Of a stretch of DNA of 64,000 nt, positions 20,245 to 26,969 are shown one piece after another. The notes beneath the pieces were generated by a model that worked only from the letters and a program-made list of their open reading frames with translations, made no database searches and was not told the origin of the DNA. The position numbers and the translations under genes are program-made. Position 1 is the stretch's first letter, and the number at the start of each line of letters is the position of its first letter. Origin of the DNA: Lysinibacillus sphaericus (GTDB lineage: Bacteria; Bacillota; Bacilli; Bacillales_A; Planococcaceae). The DNA lies in contig NZ_CP015224.1 in assembly GCF_001629735.1 (NCBI RefSeq), positions 2,666,001-2,730,000 on the forward strand. The letters run 5' to 3'.

Positions 20245-20453
20245 GAAATCACCTTTTCTATATAACGTCCAAATCAATTACTATTAACTTATAATATATT
20301 ATACATAATTTGTGTCATTTTGACTATGTAAATTCTCCCTTACTTTTACATTTTAGATTTTACAGCGCATCTTTAACTATTTCTAACACATCAGGAATGG
20401 ACAGTGAGAATTTTCTACTATATACCTGTAATAAAATTTTAAATACTATTAAT

Positions 20454-20481
20454 TGACGTACATGTCCTAAGCAGTTACAAT
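20454..20481 (+). promoter_or_regulatory. Sigma-A-type promoter for rpsD
   Basis: TTGACG at 20454 and TACAAT at 20476, with a 16-bp spacer. Transcription would start near 20488, leaving a leader of about 225 nt before rpsD. Confidence 0.7.
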
Positions 20482-20487
20482 GGAGGT

Positions 20488-20712
20488 TGTGTAAAATGAA
20501 CGCAGCAGTGGTATAAGCTTATATTGTATTTTATTCCTCTATTTTCTTCTGTACAACTAATTAGATAGTCAACTTTTAAAAATAGATGGTGTATTGTGTA
20601 ACCTAACGGCTGCATAGGCGAAAATACATGAAAATAAAATGCGTGTAAGAATGGGTACTACTGGTTTTTGTTTTACAACAAAAAAACCAAATTTAAAGGA
20701 GGAGACAACAAT
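20488..20712 (+). promoter_or_regulatory. Long rpsD 5' leader, candidate S4 autoregulatory RNA
   Basis: About 225 nt lie between the predicted start and the rpsD ATG. Near the 3' end, GGTTTTTGTTT / AACAAAAAAACC forms a hairpin just before the AAAGGAGG site. In B. subtilis, S4 represses its own rpsD leader, so a similar element is likely. I cannot verify the fold against the known consensus. Confidence 0.45.
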
Positions 20713-21315
20713 ATGTCTCGTTATACAGGTCCATCTTGGAAATTATCACGTCGTCTTGGTATCTCACTAAGCGGTACAGGTAAAGAAATCGAAAAACGTC
20801 CTTACGCACCAGGACAACACGGTCCAAACCAACGTAAAAAATTATCAGAATACGGTTTACAACTTCAAGAGAAGCAAAAACTTCGTCACATGTACGGCAT
20901 GAACGAACGTCAATTCCGTACATTGTTTAACCGCGCTGGTAAAATGAAAGGTGTACACGGTGAAAACTTCATGATCCTTCTTGAAACTCGCCTTGACAAC
21001 TTAGTTTACCGTTTAGGTTTAGCTCGTACTCGTCGTGGAGCTCGTCAATTAGTAAACCACGGTCACATCTTAGTAGATGGCAAACGCGTTGATATCCCAT
21101 CATTCAGCGTAAAACCAGGTCAAACGATTTCTCTTCGCGAAAAATCTCAAAACCTTGCTGTTGTTGGAGAAGCAATCGAAGTAAACAACTTCGTACCTGA
21201 CTACTTAACTTTTGACGCTGACAAAAAAGAAGGTACATTCACTCGCCTTCCAGAGCGTTCTGAGTTATCAGCTGAAATCAACGAATCATTCATCGTAGAG
21301 TACTACTCTCGTTAA
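20713..21315 (+). CDS. rpsD: 30S ribosomal protein S4
   Basis: A 200-residue primary 16S rRNA-binding protein, starting [10 protein letters not shown] at 20713 after AAAGGAGG. It has the S4 N-terminal domain and the S4 RNA-binding domain ([36 protein letters not shown], given here only as landmark ends). It ends YYSR and stop. The last codons and stop are the left att core of the adjacent island, but the reading frame is intact. Confidence 0.98.
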   Translation: MSRYTGPSWKLSRRLGISLSGTGKEIEKRPYAPGQHGPNQRKKLSEYGLQLQEKQKLRHMYGMNERQFRTLFNRAGKMKGVHGENFMILLETRLDNLVYRLGLARTRRGARQLVNHGHILVDGKRVDIPSFSVKPGQTISLREKSQNLAVVGEAIEVNNFVPDYLTFDADKKEGTFTRLPERSELSAEINESFIVEYYSR

Positions 21316-21317
21316 TT
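21303..21317 (+). repeat. attL core
   Basis: CTACTCTCGTTAATT, spanning the rpsD codons for Tyr-Ser-Arg and the stop. It is identical to 36145-36159. Integration therefore regenerates the rpsD end. Confidence 0.85.
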
Positions 21318-21342
21318 AAATTACTCTGCAAAGAGTAGTTTA

Positions 21343-21387
21343 GAAAACCCTAGAAAGCCTTTTATATCAAGGTTTTCTAGGGTTTTT
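21343..21387 (+). terminator. Island-borne terminator serving rpsD
   Basis: AAAACCCTAGAAAGCCTT pairs with AAGGTTTTCTAGGGTTTTT, 26 bp inside the island. It would replace the rpsD terminator displaced to 36188. Confidence 0.85.
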
Positions 21388-21433
21388 GCTTTTTATTGAC
21401 GATGCACAATAATGCATTAAATATCGTTATTAT

Positions 21434-21520
21434 GGGGCTAGCATTGGGGCTAAATTGGGGCTAATAAAAATACGGCGAGCGTGTGTACAGGCATAGGTGA
21501 GTTATCACAGATTGGGGCTA
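21434..21520 (+). repeat. GGGGCTA repeats near attL (candidate integrase arm sites)
   Basis: GGGGCTA occurs at 21434, 21446, 21457 and 21514, mostly preceded by ATT. The segment AGCATTGGGGCTAA at 21440-21453 recurs exactly at 36061-36074 near the other end. Short direct repeats at both ends of an integrated element are typical of tyrosine-recombinase arm sites. The alternative is a remnant of an older integrase 3' end. Confidence 0.55.
21474..21491 (-). repeat. 18-bp dispersed repeat, copy 1
   Basis: The reverse complement reads CCTGTACACACGCTCGCC, exactly as at 33367 and with one mismatch to 34874. It lies among the GGGGCTA repeats near attL, in opposite orientation to the other two copies. 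Confidence 0.8.
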
Positions 21521-21580
21521 ATTGCTTCAATCTTTTTTTAAAGAGCACTTTTTATGAAACTAAGAAGTGTGTAAAAAGAA

Positions 21581-21603
21581 AAAGCCTTATAAATCAAGGC
21601 TTC
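21581..21603 (-). terminator. Terminator of the zinc-ribbon protein gene
   Basis: AAGCCTT-type stem (AAGCCTTGATTTATAAGGCTT on the minus strand, minus loop) followed by T-rich sequence. Confidence 0.6.
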
Positions 21604-21651
21604 TTACAATATTTTATTTCCTGTTTTTGAACTATCAAGCAATCTATCAAA

Positions 21652-22494
21652 TTAATCTTTTTTTAGAAACCCATAACTACAATTTTCGCATATAATTAAT
21701 AAATCTGTTGTTTCGTCATTCTCGGCAACCAATAGTTTTTTACTTCCACATTTTTCACACTTTAAACCTGCTATTGGATCGTAAAACTTGTCCAATAAGT
21801 CCTCAAAAGAAGATACAACTGCTGCCGTCATAGTAAGACATACTGACGCTTCCTGTATAGTGCGGGATGAAGAATGGGTAATTATATTTGCATAATCCCA
21901 AGCACCATTCAATAAATTTTTTATGTGTTTTCGCAACTCAGCATTCTCTGAACCTGAAAGAAATTTATTAATAACAACTTGTCCCTGATTTTTAACATCT
22001 GACTTTTTAAAAGGTTCTTGTCCTTCTTCAAGAAATGTCGGATCAAAAATGTTGCCAATTAATTCAATTAATGTTTCTCTACACATTACACCAATTGCTT
22101 GAATCTCTTCAATTTCAATGGCCGATTCCAACTTTTCTCTAGCCAAAATTAGTTTTCTACTTAGACTTACAGATAATTCATTTCCATTAGAAATATATTC
22201 TACAAACCTCTCTGGTTTGTTTATTTCAGCATCCATCATTCTTAACATAATTCCAATATGAAAAGAATATGCTTCGTCAGTCCCAAAGTAGTGACCATCT
22301 TGGGAATATAAATTCATGGGTAAGTCACCTTGAGCTACCCACCAAGCACCTTCTTTATCAGTTTTAACATTCCATATGGTAACTTCATAACCTAAATCAT
22401 TATATTTTTGTTCTGGCTTTGAAGAAATGACTTTTGTTTCTGCGTCGCATTGCGATTCAACATATTCTTCAACCATTTTTTGAATATCGGTCAT
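21652..22494 (-). CDS. Island cargo protein with C-terminal zinc ribbon
   Basis: About 280 residues from the ATG at 22494 (MTDIQKMVEEYV). The in-frame extension to 22557 overlaps a TATAAT promoter-like box and is unlikely. I do not recognise a named family. The middle is all-alpha with an ANIITHSSSRTIQEA segment resembling the C-terminal helix region of abortive-infection/HEPN-type proteins, but without a canonical RX4-6H motif. The C-terminus has a clear four-cysteine ribbon (CEKC ... CENC). Its position next to attL suggests accessory, perhaps anti-phage, cargo; this is inference. Confidence 0.7.
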   Translation of the reverse strand: MTDIQKMVEEYVESQCDAETKVISSKPEQKYNDLGYEVTIWNVKTDKEGAWWVAQGDLPMNLYSQDGHYFGTDEAYSFHIGIMLRMMDAEINKPERFVEYISNGNELSVSLSRKLILAREKLESAIEIEEIQAIGVMCRETLIELIGNIFDPTFLEEGQEPFKKSDVKNQGQVVINKFLSGSENAELRKHIKNLLNGAWDYANIITHSSSRTIQEASVCLTMTAAVVSSFEDLLDKFYDPIAGLKCEKCGSKKLLVAENDETTDLLIICENCSYGFLKKD

Positions 22495-22614
22495 TTGTTT
22501 GTAGTATCCTCTCAATTTGTGACATTTAACATAGGCTTTTCGAAAATTATACCACAATTTAGGATAATACTAGTTTAAATATTCCTGTATCAAAGTTCTA
22601 TCACTCAAAAAAAC

Positions 22615-22645
22615 TAAGGCACCCTATAATTTCATAAGGTACCTT
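22615..22645 (-). terminator. Hairpin downstream of the 131-residue gene
   Basis: AAGGTACCTT... / ...AAGGCACCTT-type inverted repeat (AAGGCACC with GGTACCTT, one mismatch) between the two minus-strand genes. Confidence 0.45.
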
Positions 22646-22695
22646 AATACTCTATTTAACATATCTTCTATGAATACATTCCTTTGATAACTTTC

Positions 22696-23091
22696 TTATT
22701 GGAAGACCTCCTCTGAAATACTTTGAGTTTCACCTTTGTGGATATTACTTATATTTGATTGCTCTGATTCACTTTTAATCACTGTCTCATACAATTCTTG
22801 TGTATGAATATTTAGGGTTTTGACTTCTTCCGACATCTCCTTAAACAATGGATTAAAGGCCATATCAATTAATCGTAATGTATCTTGAATTTCTAAAATG
22901 GATGCATACGCCATTCCACTGTTCTCATGCCAACCTTTATAAGTGATTTCATCAATTTTATCCATTAAATGAGATGTTGCCTGTTGTACAACTCTTAATT
23001 GAACTATTTGTGCAGATAAACAATAAACATTGTTATTACTTTCTAGTACTGCTTTTTCCAATACGTTTTGTTTTTGTTGTTGCATATTCAT
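22696..23091 (-). CDS. Hypothetical island protein, helical, 131 residues
   Basis: Starts MNMQQQKQNVLEK after AGAAGGGAAA. The sequence is mostly amphipathic helix (QIVQLRVVQQATSHLMDKIDEIT) with a Ser/Gln-rich tail and no recognised domain. It follows the 26-codon ORF at 23113 and reads away from the tandem operator-like repeats at 23274, so it is probably controlled by the HTH protein at 23410. No function is assigned. Confidence 0.65.
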   Translation of the reverse strand: MNMQQQKQNVLEKAVLESNNNVYCLSAQIVQLRVVQQATSHLMDKIDEITYKGWHENSGMAYASILEIQDTLRLIDMAFNPLFKEMSEEVKTLNIHTQELYETVIKSESEQSNISNIHKGETQSISEEVFQ

Positions 23092-23112
23092 GATTTCCCT
23101 TCTATATATGTT

Positions 23113-23193
23113 TTATTTGTTTGCTACTGCCTTTAAAAGTAATTGTTTATTGTGGTCAGACATAACACACCATTCTTTAACTGTTACTTTCAT
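23113..23193 (-). CDS. Small ORF, 26 codons, with strong ribosome-binding site
   Basis: Reads MKVTVKEWCVMSDHNKQLLL and ends AVANK. AAAGGGGAGATGAA directly precedes the ATG at 23193, which makes translation likely. It is the first gene left of the tandem repeats and sits 21 bp before the 131-residue gene. There is no known homologue I can name; it could be a leader peptide or small regulator. Confidence 0.45.
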   Translation of the reverse strand: MKVTVKEWCVMSDHNKQLLLKAVANK

Positions 23194-23273
23194 TTCATCT
23201 CCCCTTTCATCATGTCAGCTATTTCTAGTCCATTCACCGACTAACCTTTGATGGTCATATCAAATAGATTTGT

Positions 23274-23331
23274 ACTAACTTCATTGTACTTTTTACTAAC
23301 TTCATTGTACTTTTTACTAACTTCATTGTAC
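23274..23331. repeat. Three tandem 21-bp repeats, candidate operator array
   Basis: Units start at 23274, 23295 and 23316 and share ACTAACTTCATTGTAC followed by five T. A diverged partial copy (ACCAACTTCATTGTA) lies at 23372. The array sits between divergent genes (23193 leftward, 23410 rightward), the usual place for operators of a phage-type regulator. Confidence 0.75.
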
Positions 23332-23409
23332 ATACTAGTTAATATTTAGTCAATAGTAATTATGAAAAAATACCAACTTCATTGTATAATTGAATTAGGA
23401 GGGATTATT

Positions 23410-23631
23410 TTGATTAAAATTACTTTGGATAGAATTATGTTTGAAAGAAAAATTAAAGTTCCGCAATTAGTAGAGAAAAGTGGATTAAATAAAAATACTT
23501 TATATGCTTTGCAAAAGAATGAGGTAACACGAATTGATCTAAATACTATTGAAGCATTATGTATCGCTTTAGATTGCGACATCTCTGATTTAATCGAATA
23601 CACACCGAATAAAAAAGAGGACGCCCAATAA
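23410..23631 (+). CDS. Cro/CI-family HTH regulator
   Basis: Start chosen at the TTG at 23410 because AGGAGGG lies 6-12 bp upstream; the in-frame ATG at 23362 lies inside the operator region and lacks a site. The 73-residue product has a single HTH (VPQLVEKSGLNKNTLYALQKN then IDLNTIEALCIALDCDISDLI), the short YozG-like form. It probably binds the tandem repeats just upstream and autoregulates. It forms a unit with the DUF771-like gene at 23676. Confidence 0.85.
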   Translation: MIKITLDRIMFERKIKVPQLVEKSGLNKNTLYALQKNEVTRIDLNTIEALCIALDCDISDLIEYTPNKKEDAQ

Positions 23632-23675
23632 TTCGGGTGTCCGTAATATTTAGTTATACCTTTGGAGAATTAAAA

Positions 23676-23948
23676 ATGATTAAAATTCAAATTGATAATA
23701 TGGTTGTTGAGGAATTACTTAAAGAAGCTATAGAAGAAAAAATAAATGAACATTCAAATGAATTGCTATTTTGGGATTCTAACGAACTTAAGCGTAGAAC
23801 ATGTATGAGTTGGAACTCAATCCAAGATAATTTCTTCCACGATCCTAATTTTCCTAAAGCAAAGGTTGGTGGCAAGTGGTATTACCCTGCTAAGGAAACA
23901 GAGGAATTTCTATTAAAATGGTTGAAAGAAAAAAACACTCTCGGCTGA
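23676..23948 (+). CDS. DUF771/excisionase-like DNA-binding protein (left copy)
   Basis: A 90-residue protein from ATG 23676 (GGAG 9 bp upstream). The layout is an N-terminal helix (IDNMVVEELLKEAIEEKI), then a winged-HTH-like ELKRRTCMSWNSIQDNFFHDPNFPKAKVGGKWYYPAKE. This is the pattern of DUF771 and AlpA-type phage proteins. It resembles the product at 33398 in organisation, so the island has two such genes. It may act as excisionase or activator for the left module. Its 3' end lies within a terminator stem. Confidence 0.75.
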   Translation: MIKIQIDNMVVEELLKEAIEEKINEHSNELLFWDSNELKRRTCMSWNSIQDNFFHDPNFPKAKVGGKWYYPAKETEEFLLKWLKEKNTLG

Positions 23949-23970
23949 TTGTGCTGCTGAAAGTGTTTTT
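23931..23970 (+). terminator. Terminator after the left DUF771-like gene
   Basis: AAAAACACTCTCGGC... pairs with ...GCTGAAAGTGTTTTT; the stem overlaps the last codons of the gene. Confidence 0.75.
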
Positions 23971-24065
23971 CTTTTGGCCATAAATAAAAAGCAACCACAT
24001 TTCTGCAGCTGCTTGATTATATATATTAATTATTAATTGCGTGTTTTAAAAGATTAAAAGAATTA

Positions 24066-24083
24066 ATGATTAAAATTCAAATT
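24066..24083 (+). repeat. Duplicate of the 5' end of the left DUF771-like gene
   Basis: ATGATTAAAATTCAAATT is identical to 23676-23693 (start codon and MIKIQI). It is followed by a 43-codon frame ending at 24197 without a ribosome-binding site. It is probably the stub of a duplicated or replaced gene. The rest of 23971-24243 shows no other structure I can support. Confidence 0.5.
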
Positions 24084-24243
24084 TCATCGCTTAAAACTCA
24101 CTCCCCCAATGGATTTCAGCTTTTTAACGGTAGGACACTGCGGTGGGACAAAAAGGTAACTTACTTTTTGATTGTCTGTTTTTTATTTTTCCAATAAAAT
24201 TACAACAAAGGGGAAATACCACTATACATACTAGGAGGAAAAT

Positions 24244-25059
24244 ATGGATACAGCTTTGTGTACCTTTAATAATACTAGATATAATTCTTACGATTTCAAT
24301 TTACTACCAGAACCAGAAAAATTATTTCTTAGACAACATCTAAAGTGTATTGAATGTAAAGGAAAAGCAAGTTTTCGAAAAGCTTCCACTGATAACAAAC
24401 CGCCTTGTTTTGCTGCAACTCATATTGGCAAATGCTCAAAGGAAAGTTCATCAAAATCTGTATCAAGTAGCCCTGGAAAAAATAAAGTGTCTAAAATAAT
24501 TGTTAATCCAAATGAAATCAAACTGAAGAAAACAAATTTTTTCACAGCATCTAGTTCTGTTACTCAAACGCAAGGAACAGGGAATGTTGGTGCAACAAAA
24601 GGACACAATAAAAATTCCTTTACGCTTGACCCTGCAAAAAAAACAACTAAAAGCAAAACTTTAAGGAATATATTAAATCAACATTTAGAAGGTGCTTTAA
24701 ATAATACCAAGTTGAATATCACTGTAAATAATAAAAGTTTCCCTTTAAAAGACATACTCTTCGATTGGGATAAAATGATTATTCATAATATATCAGGCTT
24801 TTATTGCGGATATATCAGAAATTCCAATAAACGAATATGGCTAAATACTAACTCAAACAACAACCTTAGTATTCTACTAGATGATACTGTGGCAGATATT
24901 ATTTGGAGTGATTTACCTTATAAATCTGGTTCATGGGATAATGGCGTTCCAGTAATTGTATACGGAACACCTCGAGTGAGTCCTAACGGGAAAACGTTTA
25001 TCAAAATTTTTGACATAGAAAATATATACATTTCTAAAAAACATTATAAAAAAATTTAG
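24244..25059 (+). CDS. Island cargo protein with N-terminal Cys cluster and OB-like C-terminus
   Basis: A 271-residue protein, start ATG 24244 after AGGAGG. Near residues 35-65 there is a Cys/His cluster (CIECKGKASFRKAS ... CFAATHIGKC), likely a zinc-binding site. A Ser/Lys-rich linker (about 68-150) follows. The C-terminal part (about 150-271) has alternating hydrophobic strands ending VIVYGTPRVSPNGKTFIKIF, reminiscent of an OB-type nucleic-acid-binding fold. I do not recognise the family. It is paired with the gene at 25137, 77 bp downstream. Confidence 0.75.
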   Translation: MDTALCTFNNTRYNSYDFNLLPEPEKLFLRQHLKCIECKGKASFRKASTDNKPPCFAATHIGKCSKESSSKSVSSSPGKNKVSKIIVNPNEIKLKKTNFFTASSSVTQTQGTGNVGATKGHNKNSFTLDPAKKTTKSKTLRNILNQHLEGALNNTKLNITVNNKSFPLKDILFDWDKMIIHNISGFYCGYIRNSNKRIWLNTNSNNNLSILLDDTVADIIWSDLPYKSGSWDNGVPVIVYGTPRVSPNGKTFIKIFDIENIYISKKHYKKI

Positions 25060-25136
25060 AGCTAAAACACTATTGGAAACTTAAACAGAATTGTATTTGT
25101 ATGAAGAACCTAAATTATAGCTAAAGGAGGAACTAT

Positions 25137-25457
25137 ATGATCGGTGTAGTAGGTATTGCCTTTATTCGTTCCTGTTATTCAAAGATTGAAAACAATACTA
25201 TCGTTGAAAATAATTCTGCAACAATAAAAATCTTAAGATCAAACACCAAAATCATTGACGGAGAAAATTACACTGATTGTGAAGTTAAATTTCTTATTCG
25301 TATGCAAACCAATCTTGAGTGTAAATCTTTAGATGACTATGTTGGACATGTCTATCCATTCCTTATAAATTTAATAAAAGGAACTGTAACCCATGTTCAA
25401 ATCATAAAAATTATTGATTTAGGGCCAGCTCCTTTAAAGCACCTATCTCAAATATAA
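25137..25457 (+). CDS. Hypothetical island protein, 106 residues
   Basis: Start ATG after AAAGGAGGA. No signal peptide or recognised motif; the predicted mix of strands and helices looks like a small globular domain. It follows the Cys-cluster gene on the same strand and the two share the terminator at 25570, suggesting a two-gene unit. No function is assigned. Confidence 0.65.
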   Translation: MIGVVGIAFIRSCYSKIENNTIVENNSATIKILRSNTKIIDGENYTDCEVKFLIRMQTNLECKSLDDYVGHVYPFLINLIKGTVTHVQIIKIIDLGPAPLKHLSQI

Positions 25458-25569
25458 AGAGCTGTTCAACTGGATGGCATCACATAACTATTCACAAAGG
25501 ATATAAAGATTATTTTGCGATTATCCCACGATACTTACTATTACCACAGTATATTCGGACTACAAAAGC

Positions 25570-25600
25570 AAGACCACCCATCACTGAGTGGTCTTTTTAT
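25570..25600 (+). terminator. Terminator of the two-gene cargo unit
   Basis: AAGACCAC / GTGGTCTTTTT stem with an 8-9 nt loop. Confidence 0.85.
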
Positions 25601-25646
25601 AAGGGTATTCAAATTAGTCACTATTAATTAGATAAGTATAAGGACT

Positions 25647-26579
25647 CTAGGAATTTAGCTTATAATAGTTAATAAAATCGTATTGAAGTTCACAATAATC
25701 TACAAATGATAAAAAGAACATAAGTACTTTAATTCTATCCATAATAATATCATTGGGGTGAGAAACTGAATTCCTAGTTAACCGCGTAAATGTTGCATAG
25801 ATTTCTGAACTAGAGTTATCCAGTTTAGGCTTCAACGCTGATAAACCTACATCTTGATTATTTTTTAAATACTTTTTTTGATACTCTATATATTTGGTAT
25901 ATTTTTGAGCAATAGTGATGCGTGATACCACCAATTCCGCTTCAAAACTAACTGATAATGGAGTGTCATTTTTTTTCAGAAAGTCCAAAAAACTAGATGT
26001 TAATTCTTCTGCAATAGTTTCGCCAGCCAACCCAATATTTATCATTGAGGAGTTAATACAACTTGCATTGAAACAACGTAACCCTTCCGTTACATAAAAT
26101 ACAACCCAATCGTTCACGTCCTTTATTTTTTGCAACTTTTTCAAATAACCATCTTGGTCATATGGCAAAATATCTGCTTGCTTAATACATTCCATCCCAT
26201 AACTAGTTACGTGAAAAAAAGGCAGCTCAGTCCCGTAGCTTCCATAAGCTCCAGGTGAAATTATTCCTTGAACAATAAGATTATTAAACTCTTGGTACAC
26301 TTTTAGAATTTCACTTTTAGAAAGATTAATATTACTATTTTCATACAATAAATGCGAACTACATCCCCAGGCTGAACCGTACATAGTATCTTTACAAGAT
26401 CTGATCCCTTTCTCTATTAGCAATCCATTTAATAATCGAAATAAATCAGATTGACTTCCTTGATATCCATACATCTTAAAAGTCTTACCTTCTGTATCTA
26501 TATTGTCCCCTTCGTATGCAAGCGTTTCTAGAAGTAAATTTCTAATCTCAAGATTCGATAACTCTACTTGTTCCATCAT
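25647..26579 (-). CDS. HEPN-motif protein, candidate abortive-infection ribonuclease
   Basis: A 310-residue island cargo protein on its own. Residues 269-274 read RNSVSH, a canonical HEPN RX4H motif with the polar residue after Arg, inside a C-terminal helical stretch (about 215-305). The N-terminal 130 residues look like a small helical, possibly winged-helix, region with GSYGTELPFFHVTSYG. HEPN ribonucleases are common in toxin-antitoxin and phage-defence systems. There is no recognisable partner antitoxin beside it. The defence role is inference; the motif is directly seen. Confidence 0.7.
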   Translation of the reverse strand: MMEQVELSNLEIRNLLLETLAYEGDNIDTEGKTFKMYGYQGSQSDLFRLLNGLLIEKGIRSCKDTMYGSAWGCSSHLLYENSNINLSKSEILKVYQEFNNLIVQGIISPGAYGSYGTELPFFHVTSYGMECIKQADILPYDQDGYLKKLQKIKDVNDWVVFYVTEGLRCFNASCINSSMINIGLAGETIAEELTSSFLDFLKKNDTPLSVSFEAELVVSRITIAQKYTKYIEYQKKYLKNNQDVGLSALKPKLDNSSSEIYATFTRLTRNSVSHPNDIIMDRIKVLMFFLSFVDYCELQYDFINYYKLNS

Positions 26580-26676
26580 TTCTTAACTCCATTCCCAACA
26601 TATAATTTACTACTAATACCTATTAGTTTAATAAAAAGCCTCACTTGATTAGATGTGACTCTTATCATACTTTTTA

Positions 26677-26853
26677 TCAAATTTGAGTTAGGACTACATT
26701 AGCTTGTATATCAGTATCTTCTACAAGTAAGACTTTGTATTCTCGCCCAGAAATCACATCAGCAAAATTAATTCCAGCAGTCAATCTAACGCCATTTGGA
26801 GGATGAACCGTCTTAAGTTCTCCATCAACTATAAAAAATATTGTTTTAGCCAT
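26677..26853 (-). CDS. Small hypothetical protein, 58 residues
   Basis: Start chosen at ATG 26853 (MAKTIFFIVDGELK) with AGAGAGGG upstream, not at the upstream in-frame ATG at 26874. It is a compact beta-rich sequence with no known motif. It follows the capsid gene across a terminator hairpin, so it may have its own promoter. Confidence 0.55.
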   Translation of the reverse strand: MAKTIFFIVDGELKTVHPPNGVRLTAGINFADVISGREYKVLLVEDTDIQANVVLTQI

Positions 26854-26932
26854 AACTATCCCTCTCTTTTTCACAAATTTAATTCAACTATAAATTAAAC
26901 TCAGCAAATTTCCAATCATACAAATCTGACAT

Positions 26933-26961
26933 AAAAAAACACCTACCGAAGTAAGTGTTTT
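26933..26961 (-). terminator. Terminator after the protease-capsid gene
   Basis: AAACACTTACTTCGGTAGGTGTTTTTTT hairpin on the minus strand (stem AAACACTTAC with GTAGGTGTTT, G-T tolerant). Confidence 0.8.
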
Positions 26962-26969
26962 ACATAGAA

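Noticed and set aside
20482..20516. Tiny ORF MNAAVV with GGAGG upstream, before rpsD, as a leader peptide
   Set aside because: Its apparent ribosome-binding site overlaps and directly follows the -10 box (TACAAT 20476-20481), upstream of the likely transcription start, so it would not be in the mRNA.
23274..23390. CRISPR-like array
   Set aside because: Repeats are directly tandem at 21 bp with no spacers; the position between divergent regulator genes fits operators.
24143..24343. 66-codon ORF upstream of the Cys-cluster gene
   Set aside because: No ribosome-binding site and it overlaps the better-supported start at 24244 in another frame.
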